Shown here one piece after another: positions 26,343-35,758 of a stretch of 64,000 nt of DNA. Source of the stretch: Planctomycetaceae bacterium (lineage in GTDB: Bacteria > Planctomycetota > Planctomycetia > Planctomycetales > Planctomycetaceae). Position 1 is the stretch's first letter, and every line of letters starts with the position of its first letter. The stretch spans positions 21,979 through 85,978 of the forward strand of contig JABISG010000096.1 in the NCBI GenBank assembly GCA_018699955.1, in the 5' to 3' direction. The notes under the pieces are model-generated. The model was not told where the DNA came from. It searched no databases and worked only from the letters and a program-made list of their open reading frames with translations. The position numbers and the translations under genes are program-made.

Positions 26343-27602
26343 ATGGGTTTGTTCGACTTCCTGCGGCAACTCTTTCTTCCGTCCTCACGCGACGTTGCTT
26401 CCCCGTCCCACCGGCGGCGAGAACGCGCCCCGCGAAGACGGGTGAAGCTCACTCCGTTGCGCCGGCGTCACGGCCAGCGGCCCTGGTCTGAGCCGATTGA
26501 GGAAGAGACGCCTCCCTACCGGTTCGCTCAGTACGGCATTCGGGACGGGCGATTCCTCGACCTCAGCCGTGACGGCGATGAAAGTCTGCTGGATTCGTTC
26601 GATCTGCCGGTAATTCACACGCCGGAACAATTGGCCGAATGGCTTCAGATGCCGTTGGGTCAGGTGGCATGGCTGACCCAACGCTTTTCGGACGGCTACC
26701 GGCCCGAAAACGAACAGCAGGCACACTATCACTTTCGTTGGGTCAAGAAGCGGTCGGGCGGCTGGAGACTGATTGAAGCCCCCAAGCAGAAATTGAAGCA
26801 GGTGCAGACTCAGATTCTGCGGGAGATTCTCGACCGCGTACCGCCGCATAATTGCGCACACGGTTTTGTGCGTCGGCGTTCGATTGTGACGAATGCCCGA
26901 CGACACGTTGGCCAACGCGCGATACTGAAATTGGATCTGGAAGATTTCTATGCGAACGTTGGTTTCTCGCGGGTGGTGGGAATCTTTCGCGGGCTGGGTT
27001 ACTCGCGCGAGGCGGCGCTTTGGCTGGGACGGCTGACGACGTCCAAGGTGCCGTCGAATTTGAGATATCCTGAGAGGTTTTCGTCGGCATTCTTCCCATT
27101 CCTAAAACGTCACTTGCCGCAAGGCGCACCGTCGTCACCCGCCTTGGCGAATCTGTCGGCCTATGGATTAGACGTGCGATTGTCAGGGCTGGCGCGTTCC
27201 TATTCCGTCGAGTACACCCGCTACGCCGACGACTTGACATTCTCTGGTCCGCAGAGTTTCATTCGTGCGTTGCCCGTCTTCATTCCGTTAACATCACAGA
27301 TCATTCGCGACGAACGTTTTCGCGTGAACCGAAACAAGCGTAAGGTCGTTCGTAATAACCAGCAGCAAGTGGTTGCCGGGGTCGTCGTCAACGCGCACAC
27401 CAACATGCCGCGACGCGAATTTGATCGGCTGAAGGCCATTCTGACGAACTGTGTTCGGCACGGACCGGCATCGCAGAACCGCGAACATCACGCCGATTTC
27501 TCCGCACACCTGCGCGGGCGCGTTGCGCATGCCGTTCAGTTAAATCCACACCGTGGCAACAAGTTGCGGGAACTGTACCACGCGATCGACTGGAAACGGT
27601 AA
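26343..27602 (+). CDS. Retron-type reverse transcriptase
   Basis: A 419-residue RNA-directed DNA polymerase. An extra N-terminal region of about 110 Arg-rich residues precedes the fingers. Key elements: KKRSGGWRLIEAPKQKLKQVQ (135-155, fingers entry), the retron signature NARRH at 184-188 (NAxxH), motif A LKLDLEDFY (195-203, Asp198), QGAPSSPALANL (260-271), the active site YADD (294-297) and VAG (344-346) in the place of the retron VTG motif. Group II intron reverse transcriptases lack NAxxH and carry maturase domains, which are absent here. The ATG at 26343 (MGLFDF) is preferred to the GTG at 26325. Retrons produce covalent RNA-DNA hybrids (msDNA) and several act as phage-defence toxin-antitoxin-like units. 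The structured RNA candidate lies upstream and a membrane protein follows 40 bp downstream. Confidence 0.85.
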   Translation: MGLFDFLRQLFLPSSRDVASPSHRRRERAPRRRVKLTPLRRRHGQRPWSEPIEEETPPYRFAQYGIRDGRFLDLSRDGDESLLDSFDLPVIHTPEQLAEWLQMPLGQVAWLTQRFSDGYRPENEQQAHYHFRWVKKRSGGWRLIEAPKQKLKQVQTQILREILDRVPPHNCAHGFVRRRSIVTNARRHVGQRAILKLDLEDFYANVGFSRVVGIFRGLGYSREAALWLGRLTTSKVPSNLRYPERFSSAFFPFLKRHLPQGAPSSPALANLSAYGLDVRLSGLARSYSVEYTRYADDLTFSGPQSFIRALPVFIPLTSQIIRDERFRVNRNKRKVVRNNQQQVVAGVVVNAHTNMPRREFDRLKAILTNCVRHGPASQNREHHADFSAHLRGRVAHAVQLNPHRGNKLRELYHAIDWKR

Positions 27603-27642
27603 GATGGCCACACGCTGTCGAATCAGATAGGGAGTCAAAACG

Positions 27643-28401
27643 GTGGGAAGCGTGTTTCGCGCTCTGATGGGATTGCCGCTGCTCAGGCCGATTCTGCGCC
27701 CATTGGCGCGGTTCGTTGTCGGTATGATCGCGATCCCGTTGTTTCGCCTGTTTCTGAAGAAGGTTGTCCGACTGCAGGAGATGGACGAAGAACTGGAGAA
27801 GGATCTCGAACAATGGTTTCGCGCATCGTTGGTGCTGCTCGTCGCCACGCGCAACATGGAAGACGCGCTGTTTCCATTCCTTGAACATTTCAATCAGGGG
27901 GATGAAATCGGCATGGGGCTGCGGATTATGTTGGCAGTCAGCGTTGTGGAAATGATGCCCGACCAGGAACTGTTCGCGGTCATTCATCCCGGTCCGCCAT
28001 CGCTCACCTGGAACCGTCACGTGTTCGGCGAGATCTGGCAGAAGAAGTGGCTGATCGTCAAAGGCATTATCTGTCAGCACCTCAATCGTTCGTCGCCGGT
28101 GTTTGCCATTCTGTCGGCCATCGTTTCCGGATGGATTGGCTGGTTGTGCTACGGCATGGCGCTTGCCCAATACCTGTTTATTGGGTTGGTGACAACGCGC
28201 GACAAAGCGCTCGACGTGCTATCGAAGTTCGACCGCGCCGTCGCCGAGCGACGACGGGAATTGCTGGAAGAATTTGAGATTGACGAGAAACGGGGCGACG
28301 CGGTGAAGCCGGGGCAACCGGCCAAAGAGACACCGACTGTCAAAGCACCGTCCGATCCGCCTTCCGGGGAACCTCCGTCCAATACGCCAAAGGCGACATA
28401 A
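27643..28401 (+). CDS. Membrane protein downstream of reverse transcriptase, possible effector
   Basis: A 252-residue protein starting at a GTG (27643) with GGGAG 12 bases upstream. Hydrophobic segments are near residues 22-37 ([17 protein letters not shown]) and 152-183 ([30 protein letters not shown], long enough for one or two passes). Between them is a charged, helical part. The last 50 residues are Pro/Lys/Thr-rich. I do not recognise the family. The 40-bp gap to the reverse transcriptase and shared strand suggest co-transcription. Several known retrons pair the reverse transcriptase with a small membrane effector that depolarises cells, so an effector role is plausible; alternatively it is an ordinary planctomycete membrane protein. 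No ATPase or nuclease motif is visible. Confidence 0.55.
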   Translation: MGSVFRALMGLPLLRPILRPLARFVVGMIAIPLFRLFLKKVVRLQEMDEELEKDLEQWFRASLVLLVATRNMEDALFPFLEHFNQGDEIGMGLRIMLAVSVVEMMPDQELFAVIHPGPPSLTWNRHVFGEIWQKKWLIVKGIICQHLNRSSPVFAILSAIVSGWIGWLCYGMALAQYLFIGLVTTRDKALDVLSKFDRAVAERRRELLEEFEIDEKRGDAVKPGQPAKETPTVKAPSDPPSGEPPSNTPKAT

Positions 28402-28766
28402 ACTCGCTGCGTAAACATTTCGCCTTTTTTCTGCGTTTTGCTGTCACATTGCAGCGGCGCATTGCAGGAACAGTTGCGAATCGGTTCTCGATTTGCTCTC
28501 AGCAGCCGCAAGGTGCGACACCCTACCCTCGCACCGCGCCGACGCTGCGCACGCCCCCCACTCTGCGCCTGCATCCCCACGCCGCCCTCTCTCCACAACC
28601 TTGGTTACCCCCCATCTTTTCACGTCCAGGTGAATAATCTCCTCACCTGCGCGGCACTCTGTACCGATAATAATGATGATGCCGGTTATGCCGGTTTTAA
28701 CGCAGCCGTTCCGTCGGACGTTCGTCTGATAGCGGTTTGCACAGCAAGGAAGCGCAGGATTGCCCG
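28402..28766. other. Intergenic region before secretin gene
   Basis: About 365 bases. No gene or RNA recognised; a short direct repeat (ATGCCGGTTATGCCGGTTTT) lies at about 28680. It likely contains the secretin promoter. Confidence 0.4.
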
Positions 28767-31700
28767 ATGAAAAATGCCCCGACAGGATGTTGGAAGAAGT
28801 TTCGCTGGCCTGGCGGAATTCTCTTGCTGGGAATTGGCTGGGTTGGCCTGCAATTGACCTCTGAAACCGTCCTGGATTCAGGCTTCGCGGTGAACGCCCC
28901 CGTTCTGGCCGACGAAGAGCCGTTTCAGGAAGGTCTGCAAGCAGGAGACGCGGAGGAAGAGGGCGAATACACCGTTCGCCTGAATTTCTTCAACTCCACC
29001 TGGCCCAGCGTGTTCCGCAAACTCGCCGAAGAGACGAACTCTGAACTAGTCATGAAACGCGCTCCTGCCGGCCGATTGACCCGCGCCGACCGCAACAAAT
29101 ACTCGCGAACCGACGCCGTTCGTTTGCTGAATCGCGAAATTGAACCCAAGGGATTTCGCCTGCTGGAACAGGGAAACTTCCTGGTTGTGCTGCATCTCGA
29201 TTCGCTACGGACGCGCTATCAACGTCCGAGCGTTCCGGCCAGTCAGCCAGACGAACCACGGCAAGCGAAAGCAGCCGAACAGGTCGCGACGCCGGCCAGA
29301 AAGCCCTTCCCGAATACAGAACGCAGCGATGGTTTTCGGAAGCCACTCGTCAGAACAGGCAGTAGAGACGATTTTCCGCCAACACCGCGGCTGCATCAAC
29401 CAGTCGAATCGTCGGATGAACCTGCCGGTCGTCGCGCGGTGAGTTCGCCACAGTCGCCAACCGTACAATCTGCAACTCTTTTGTCGCCGGTGACTGTTCC
29501 CACACGTCGGCGGGGAGCGAAAGCGGTCGCGCAAGTTATTTATGCCGCGTTGAAAGATCGAGCAGAATTGATTCACGATGGGCCGGGACACTTGCCGGCG
29601 TTTCAGGTGTTTCACAAACAGACTGCCCGCCGCACGAAACGTGCACCGAATTCCCCAAGCGTTCAGTTTGCTGTCGGCATCGACACGGACCGCGAACAGC
29701 TGGTTGTCGCCGGGACGCGCGATCAGCAGCGAAATATCGTGCAGTTGATCCGCACCATCGATGCCGTCGAAAGGGGCTCCGGCCGCGCGATTCGGTTGGT
29801 CGCCAGTGAAAAGGATATGCGGAGAAGCACTCAAGAACTTCGGCCGGTGCTGAAGATGATGTTGGCGCAGAACACCAACAATCGGGCACAAGGATTTGGG
29901 CCACAGCCGGCTGACGCCAATCCCAAGGCAAACGCCGGTCCTAACCAGGCGGGAGATCAGCCCAACGCCGGCAATCAACCGCAGGGACAACTTGGCGCGA
30001 ATGCGCCGCAAGGCGGTGACCCGCTGTTAAGCGTCGAAGCACTTCACGGACCGGTCAACATCAACGTGATTCCCGGCGTCGGCACTGTGATCACGGGCGA
30101 CCCGCGGGACGTGGAAGCTGTCGTGCAGCTATTACGCCAACTCGAGCAACTGGCGGTCGGCGTGGTCCCCAAGATGGAGTTACTGCCGCTCAAACACGTC
30201 AATTCCGAAGCACTTGCCGCACTGCTGAGTACCGTTTACGAACAGCTGACTGAGGTTCGCGGCACAACGCAGCAGTCGCAGGCGGCCATCATTCCGGTCG
30301 TCAGACCCAATGCCATCCTGATTATCGCTTCGAAGGCTGTTGCGGGCGAAATTGGTGAATTGGCCATAGACCTCGATCAGCCGATCAATCCGAGTAATGA
30401 GTTTCAGGTGTTTGCGTTGAAGCACGCCATCGCCACGCAGGTGGTTGAAACGCTCGACACAATGTACCCGGAGCAGCAACAACAGGGGCAACAACAACCG
30501 GCCGGTGGATTGAGTGCCCGGGTTCGAGCCGTTGCCGATGTGAGGACGAATTCGGTCATCGTGCAGGCTTCGCCGGGCGATCTGATCGAAGTGGCAGCGT
30601 TGATTCGCAAGATCGATCGCGACGCTTCCCCAGCAGTCAGCCGTTTGAAAGTCTTCCCGTTAAAGAATGCCATCGCCGACGAACTGGTCGAGGTGATCAA
30701 CGAGTCGATTCAAAGCGTGCTGAGTCCCGCACAGACAACCGGCGCACAAGGCGGCGGTCAAGGCGGTGGTGCAGGTCAATCGACGCAGCAGCTGAGCGAC
30801 GCGAAGTCCGTCGTGCTCGAATTTCTGACGAACGACGGCGACGCCCGCCGCATAATCCGATCAGGAATTCTGGCCGACATTCGAGTGACGGCCGACCCCC
30901 GCGTGAACAGCCTGATTGTGTCTGCCCCGGAAACAAGCATGCCGTTGATGGCGGAGTTGATTAAACAACTCGATTTACCGACGTCGAATGTGGCGGAAAT
31001 CAAAGTGTTTGAACTCACCAACAGCGATGCCAGCGGCATGGCTGAACTTCTGGAAACGCTGTTCGCCTCGGACGACGCACAGAATCAACTGGGCGTAAAC
31101 GTAGCCGGTGCCGAAGATGCCAGCAGCGGGCTGATTCCGCTCCGTTTCTCCGTCGATGTCCGCACAAACACCATCATCGCCATTGGCGGTGCCGAGGCAT
31201 TGCGCGTCGTCGAAGCCATTCTGTTACGACTCGACGAAAGCGACATCCGACAACGAAAAAACAAAATCATCAAGTTAAAGAACAGTCCCGCGGATGCCGT
31301 TGCCGACGCCATTAATCGATTCCTTGAAGCACAAGGCGACCTGGCGCAGATCGATCCCGAACTGGTCAGCAACGTGGAATTGCTCGAACAGGAAATCATC
31401 GTCGAGCCGGAACTCGTCAGCAACAGCCTGTTGTTAAGTGCCACCCCGCGATACTTCGACGAAATCGAGGAGATGATCCATCAGCTTGATGAAGCACCAG
31501 CGCAGGTCATCATTCAGGTGTTGATCCTCGAAGTCTTGCTGGATAATACCGATGAATTCGGTGTCGAATTAGGATTCCAGGATTCACTGTTGTTCAATCG
31601 CGGGCTGCTCAACCAAGAGACCTTCCAAACAATCACCAACACCACGACCAGTCCCAACGGCACGCAGACGACGACCGAGCAGATTATTAACCAGGAAGGG

Positions 31701-32780
31701 CTTCCCGGTTTTCTGTTCAACAACGCGCAACTTGGTAACAACACCGCAATTCAGCCCGCCAGCGTGGGTCAGCAGGGGCTGAGCAACTTCTCGTTGGGGC
31801 GTATCAACGGCGACCTCGGGTTCGGCGGATTGGTTCTTTCGGCCAGTTCCGAATCGGTCAGCGTGCTGGTTCGCGCACTGGCGTCGCAGCGCAACGTCCA
31901 AATTCTCAGTCGCCCTCAAATCCGGACCGTCGATAACCAACTGGCGTCAATTCAGGTTGGTCAGCAGGTGCCGGTCATCACGGCCGCCCCAACCAACAAC
32001 CTGGGTGGCGTCACACCAACGCTTGGTGAACCGCAGCAGGTCGGCATCATTCTGCAGGTCACGCCGCGAATCACCCCCGACGGCACCATCGTCATGGAGA
32101 CCATTGCCAACAAGAGTGCGATTGCCGGCCAGGGTGTGCCGCTGATCACCGATCCCACAACAGGCGCAGTCGTCGAGTCGCCCATCTTCGACATTACAGA
32201 AGCCCAGGCGACAATTGCCGTCCCCGATGGCCAAACCGTTGTGCTGGGCGGGATGATCACGCAGTTGGACGACACCGTCGAACGCAAAGTTCCCTGGCTG
32301 GGAGATATTCCCCTGCTCGGCACCGCATTCCGATACGACTCCACAAAGAGCCGTCGGACGGAACTACTCATCTTTATGACCCCCCGCATCATCCGCAACG
32401 CCGCCGACTCCGAGTTGATCAAACAGGTTGAAGCCGAACGGCTTCACTATGTCGAAGAAGTCGCCGAAGAGGTTCACGGTCCGATTTTCGCCGTTCCGGC
32501 TGATGGACCGTACAACAATCTGCCCGGCTCGCTGACGATCCCGCCCGGTGATTTTCCGGCCGGCGAAGACGATGTTCCCACCACCATTATGCCGGGTAAC
32601 GTTCCACCGCTGCCCGGGCCGTCATCCTCGTTCAATCAGTTTCCGGCGGGGATGCCGATCGACGGGAACGCGGTCGGTCGGCAAAGTGTGCAATCGATGA
32701 ACCAGCAAACGGTTCGGGGCTCCGTGCCGAAACGAAAGAAGTGGTACCGTCGCTTGCCGTTCCTGCCGAAGTCGAAGTAG
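28767..32780 (+). CDS. Very long secretin-type outer-membrane channel protein
   Basis: A 1337-residue protein, roughly twice the length of E. coli GspD (about 650). The N-terminal residues contain a hydrophobic segment (GGILLLGIGWVGLQL) and are followed by an N0-like module with TWPSVFRKLAEETNSELVM. A Gln/Asn-rich linker (about 380-430) is then followed by at least four secretin_N-like modules, each beginning LPLKHVNSEALAALL or a related FPLKNAIADELVEVI / FALKHAIATQVVETL / FELTNSDASGMAELLETL pattern. The C-terminal secretin domain has QVPVITAAPTNN, LQVTPRITPDGTIVMETIANKS, then VPDGQTVVLGGMI and VPWLGDIPLLGTAFR. It should form a multimeric outer-membrane pore. No other secretion or pilus genes are adjacent. 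The ATG at 28767 is used; the earlier ATG at 28737 lies in a less likely N-terminal stretch. Confidence 0.88.
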   Translation: MKNAPTGCWKKFRWPGGILLLGIGWVGLQLTSETVLDSGFAVNAPVLADEEPFQEGLQAGDAEEEGEYTVRLNFFNSTWPSVFRKLAEETNSELVMKRAPAGRLTRADRNKYSRTDAVRLLNREIEPKGFRLLEQGNFLVVLHLDSLRTRYQRPSVPASQPDEPRQAKAAEQVATPARKPFPNTERSDGFRKPLVRTGSRDDFPPTPRLHQPVESSDEPAGRRAVSSPQSPTVQSATLLSPVTVPTRRRGAKAVAQVIYAALKDRAELIHDGPGHLPAFQVFHKQTARRTKRAPNSPSVQFAVGIDTDREQLVVAGTRDQQRNIVQLIRTIDAVERGSGRAIRLVASEKDMRRSTQELRPVLKMMLAQNTNNRAQGFGPQPADANPKANAGPNQAGDQPNAGNQPQGQLGANAPQGGDPLLSVEALHGPVNINVIPGVGTVITGDPRDVEAVVQLLRQLEQLAVGVVPKMELLPLKHVNSEALAALLSTVYEQLTEVRGTTQQSQAAIIPVVRPNAILIIASKAVAGEIGELAIDLDQPINPSNEFQVFALKHAIATQVVETLDTMYPEQQQQGQQQPAGGLSARVRAVADVRTNSVIVQASPGDLIEVAALIRKIDRDASPAVSRLKVFPLKNAIADELVEVINESIQSVLSPAQTTGAQGGGQGGGAGQSTQQLSDAKSVVLEFLTNDGDARRIIRSGILADIRVTADPRVNSLIVSAPETSMPLMAELIKQLDLPTSNVAEIKVFELTNSDASGMAELLETLFASDDAQNQLGVNVAGAEDASSGLIPLRFSVDVRTNTIIAIGGAEALRVVEAILLRLDESDIRQRKNKIIKLKNSPADAVADAINRFLEAQGDLAQIDPELVSNVELLEQEIIVEPELVSNSLLLSATPRYFDEIEEMIHQLDEAPAQVIIQVLILEVLLDNTDEFGVELGFQDSLLFNRGLLNQETFQTITNTTTSPNGTQTTTEQIINQEGLPGFLFNNAQLGNNTAIQPASVGQQGLSNFSLGRINGDLGFGGLVLSASSESVSVLVRALASQRNVQILSRPQIRTVDNQLASIQVGQQVPVITAAPTNNLGGVTPTLGEPQQVGIILQVTPRITPDGTIVMETIANKSAIAGQGVPLITDPTTGAVVESPIFDITEAQATIAVPDGQTVVLGGMITQLDDTVERKVPWLGDIPLLGTAFRYDSTKSRRTELLIFMTPRIIRNAADSELIKQVEAERLHYVEEVAEEVHGPIFAVPADGPYNNLPGSLTIPPGDFPAGEDDVPTTIMPGNVPPLPGPSSSFNQFPAGMPIDGNAVGRQSVQSMNQQTVRGSVPKRKKWYRRLPFLPKSK

Positions 32781-32860
32781 TGCTGAGTTTATGAAGAACA
32801 CCGTAATGAACGTCGTCCCTGGCGTTCCTCTCAAGCAGTCCTGATACGGATCACTCTGCC

Positions 32861-33913
32861 ATGATACGTCATTCGTTCAACACGTCGCGTCTGCTGATTC
32901 TGGGAATCGTTCTCGTCGCCCAATTGGGATGCGCGGGAAAGAACCTGCTCAACTGGAATGGGAAGGCCGTTCCGCATGCCGACGCAAGCAATCCGGTTCG
33001 TAAGATTGTCTGCATCTGGGAACCGGTCCAAGGCCAGGGGATTGACGGATTGCCGACGCGGGGTTTCGCGGGACAGATCATGTTCTTCACGCACGAGTCG
33101 CATCTGCCGGCAACGTCAGACGGCGACGTTCGCGTCACACTTTACCACGATCGTGGAACACAGGAGGAGCAGGTCAAACCGCTGCGTCACTTCGTCTTCC
33201 CGACAGACGCATGGGCCACTCATCTGCAGGAATCAATGCCCGGTCCCTCCTATCGCATTTTCATTCCCTACGTTGCGAAACATCCCTGGCAAACCACTTG
33301 CTCACTCCGTGTTAGATTGACTGCCCCCAACGGCGGCCCGGTTATCTATTCGGAAATGGTTCACGTACGGCTGGACGGCCCGGTCGAGAAGAACTCTGAC
33401 GAACAAACAACCGCACCGGCGAAACCAAAATTGGCCGGAGCATCGCCTGAGATATCGGAATTTCAACTCGGCGCTTCGCTGAATCGAGGTGGCGCTGGAA
33501 AGAGCCGGACGATTGGAGCAGCGGAACGAGCGTCGATCATCGAAAGGGCTTTGCATGCATCCACCCCAGATCAACAGGACCTGACCGGCCCCAACAAGGC
33601 GTCAGGCCCAATACGATTGACGTCTGCGCAACAACTGGCAAAGCCGGCCGAAAATTCTTCTGTCCCCGAAGCAGACGATGGGGCGCAGATTCGACACATC
33701 GAACAAATGCTGCAACAGCTAAAACAGAAGCAGCGACAAAAAACCAAACGCCCCGCCGTCCCGCATGCGGCGACGGATAAGCTGCCGCAAGTGAAACGGT
33801 TTCAACTATCACCAACAACTGCAGTCGATGTACCGCCCCAGCAGCGTCGCTCAGCGACGAATCATCCCCTCGACGAGTCAAAAAGCAGCCCGCACCCGCT
33901 CGAAGGATTTTGA
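32861..33913 (+). CDS. Lipoprotein, unknown function, next to secretin
   Basis: A 350-residue protein with a lipoprotein signal peptide ending in a QLGC lipobox (Cys24). The N-terminal half (to about 170) is a folded beta-rich domain with Trp and His residues (KIVCIWEPVQGQGIDGLPTRGFAGQIMFF). The C-terminal half is disordered and Lys/Gln-rich with a Q-K repeat region (LQQLKQKQRQKTK). I do not recognise the family. It follows the secretin gene on the same strand by 80 bp and may be a pilotin or accessory factor for it; that is inference from context. Confidence 0.6.
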   Translation: MIRHSFNTSRLLILGIVLVAQLGCAGKNLLNWNGKAVPHADASNPVRKIVCIWEPVQGQGIDGLPTRGFAGQIMFFTHESHLPATSDGDVRVTLYHDRGTQEEQVKPLRHFVFPTDAWATHLQESMPGPSYRIFIPYVAKHPWQTTCSLRVRLTAPNGGPVIYSEMVHVRLDGPVEKNSDEQTTAPAKPKLAGASPEISEFQLGASLNRGGAGKSRTIGAAERASIIERALHASTPDQQDLTGPNKASGPIRLTSAQQLAKPAENSSVPEADDGAQIRHIEQMLQQLKQKQRQKTKRPAVPHAATDKLPQVKRFQLSPTTAVDVPPQQRRSATNHPLDESKSSPHPLEGF

Positions 33914-34138
33914 TGGCCCAGACATGATGACCCGAATCGAAGCCTGATGCTTAAGCGAAGGAGCAGTTGATGCTTCGCTCCCGCTTCCGGCTCGAATAAT
34001 TCAGACTTTACATCAACTCCCCGCAATTTTTCGCGACAACTGCGCCGAAAATACGTATAATCAACGTGGTTTGCTTCGTTGATCGTTTGCGTTCTTCTGA
34101 TAGCAGGTCGTGCGTGTCATTCGTAATGGAGTGATGAG

Positions 34139-34846
34139 ATGTCCCAGCGATGTTTTTACAAAACGCTCTTGTCGGCTGCCTTGGTGACCGCCTGTCTGAC
34201 GTGGGCGAGTGCGGTGTCGGCGCAAACACAGAGTCTGTTCGGTAATCGCGGGCCGTCAGGCCAGATTGGTTCCAACTTAAGAGGTTCGATCACCGGTGGC
34301 ACGTCAACGTTCGGCTCTTTGAGTGGACAGCAACTTGGTGGCAACCAGTTGGGTGGGACGAATACCGCCACACAGGGGGCTTTTGTTGGCCGCGATGACA
34401 ACACCGGGCGATTTGTGGGCGACCAACGGCTCGGCCAACAATCGCCGGGAGGCCAAGGGGGCGGAAGACAGTTTGGCAATCGTGGCAATGGAAACGGTGG
34501 AACCGGACGGGCATTTGGCGACTTCGGCCAAGGTGGCGGCCGAGGCAACCAAGGCGCAGCCCGACGGATTGTTCGACCGCGACAGGAAATCGCCTTCACC
34601 TATTCCCGACCGGCGACAAAGCAGATTAGTTCGGCGGTCAACACTCGCCTGAAAATGGTGTCGTTGAGACAACCCACTTTGCGAAGCGTGTTGGTCGTTC
34701 TCGATGAGCAGGGTGCCGCGACATTGAGCGGGCAAGTCAACTCACCCGAAACGCGACGCCTTGCCGCAATTATGGTCCGCCTGGAACCGGGCGTTCGTTC
34801 GATCAAGAATGAATTGATCGTTGGCGAAAGCCCGGCCGGCCGTTAG
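34139..34846 (+). CDS. Exported Gly-rich protein with C-terminal BON-like domain
   Basis: A 235-residue protein. A Sec signal peptide ends near residue 29 (SAVSAQ). Residues 30-150 are Gly/Asn/Gln-rich low-complexity sequence containing GGNQLGG-like repeats. The last about 75 residues (SAVNTRLKMVSLRQPTLRSVLVVLDEQGAATLSGQVNSPETRRLAAIMVRLEPGVRSIKNEL) resemble a BON domain, which binds phospholipid or outer-membrane ligands. AATGGAG precedes the ATG. Probably periplasmic or outer-membrane associated. It stands close to the secretin cluster. Confidence 0.65.
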   Translation: MSQRCFYKTLLSAALVTACLTWASAVSAQTQSLFGNRGPSGQIGSNLRGSITGGTSTFGSLSGQQLGGNQLGGTNTATQGAFVGRDDNTGRFVGDQRLGQQSPGGQGGGRQFGNRGNGNGGTGRAFGDFGQGGGRGNQGAARRIVRPRQEIAFTYSRPATKQISSAVNTRLKMVSLRQPTLRSVLVVLDEQGAATLSGQVNSPETRRLAAIMVRLEPGVRSIKNELIVGESPAGR

Positions 34847-34857
34847 CAGCGTGCCGC

Positions 34858-35433
34858 TTAGTGTGTGAATAGCGACTTCACGCTGCTACCGACACGTTGG
34901 AGTTGGTGACGCACATTGAAGCGATACCACGGCACGTCGTTGCCGATGGAGATCAACTCGTCGCCACCGCAGCGTCCATCGGCCTGCCGCAGGTAGTAGC
35001 TCGGGCCGTATTCATTGGTTGGATCTTTGAGTACAAACGGATTGTAGTCAACGCGATAGCAGGTTGACGGCCGAGTCTGCAAGTTGCCGTAACCTCGCGG
35101 CCGAAACGGCCGGGGCAGGCAGCGTTCGGTTTGAGTTAAGCCAAACGCGCGCGGCCGATACCATTGGCCGTAGCGTTGATTCGGGTGATCGTAGTGCGGG
35201 TATCCGCGACCGGGGCTGTCCGCCTCGCCGTAATGTGGCACGTCTCCGTATTCGGTATCGCGAAACGCTCCCGTTGCCAAGGGGTGTGACGGCAGAACCA
35301 TCGGCGCCGGCGGCTCTGGGGGCGTATCCGCCTGAGCGGCATCCTGCGCCGAAGCCATTGTGCGGCTGCCGGCCACCAGTAGACAAACCGCAAGTCCGCG
35401 CAAGAGCAGCCGCCGTTGGAGAATTGCCATCAT
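34858..35433 (-). CDS. Exported Tyr/Pro-rich small protein
   Basis: A 191-residue protein with an N-terminal signal peptide cleaved near residue 29 (ASAQ). The mature part is rich in Pro, Tyr, Gly and His (DTEYGDVPHYGEADSPG, GYPHYDHPNQRYGQ) and has two Cys that could pair (ERCLPRPFR, GRCGGDE). I do not recognise a domain. The stop is 11 bp beyond the end of the convergent BON-domain gene. Related small exported proteins are found at 52-54 kb. Confidence 0.55.
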   Translation of the reverse strand: MMAILQRRLLLRGLAVCLLVAGSRTMASAQDAAQADTPPEPPAPMVLPSHPLATGAFRDTEYGDVPHYGEADSPGRGYPHYDHPNQRYGQWYRPRAFGLTQTERCLPRPFRPRGYGNLQTRPSTCYRVDYNPFVLKDPTNEYGPSYYLRQADGRCGGDELISIGNDVPWYRFNVRHQLQRVGSSVKSLFTH

Positions 35434-35758
35434 CGTACGCCTTCACGAAGTGCCGGACACTGTGAGATGCGGCCAAAGCGCATTGCTGCCGCACAACAAG
35501 AACAGACTCGTTTAGCTGAATATCGATCCAGCTGGCGATCGAACTTTGAGGGTTCTCTCAATTAAGCGATCTGTTCGGAAAGAGTGGGCGGAAGTCGCGG
35601 CACAAATTGGCCCAACTCATTTGCCGGTAAACTCGCCCCAGTTTGACATGGGATGGAAGGTGGATGGGCCGCCCGGTCCCACGGGCCGCGACCCGTGGGC
35701 TTTGAGACGCAATATCCACGAGCGGTCGGTGTCCGCAGTCCCCGCCTTCCACATCTCC
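35434..35758. other. Intergenic region with palindromic repeat
   Basis: About 325 bases without a gene; it includes the palindromic element at 35674-35704. Confidence 0.5.
35674..35704 (+). repeat. Dispersed palindrome CCCACGGG/CCCGTGGG, copy 1
   Basis: Core stem CCCACGGG (35678-35685) and CCCGTGGG (35692-35699) with a 6-nt spacer, inside a longer CGGTCCCACGGG...GTGGGCTTTG frame. A close copy with the same orientation lies at 60561-60592. Confidence 0.7.

Noticed and set aside
26343..27602. Group II intron reverse transcriptase
   Set aside because: No maturase or endonuclease domain and no intron boundaries; NAxxH and VTG-like motifs point to retrons.
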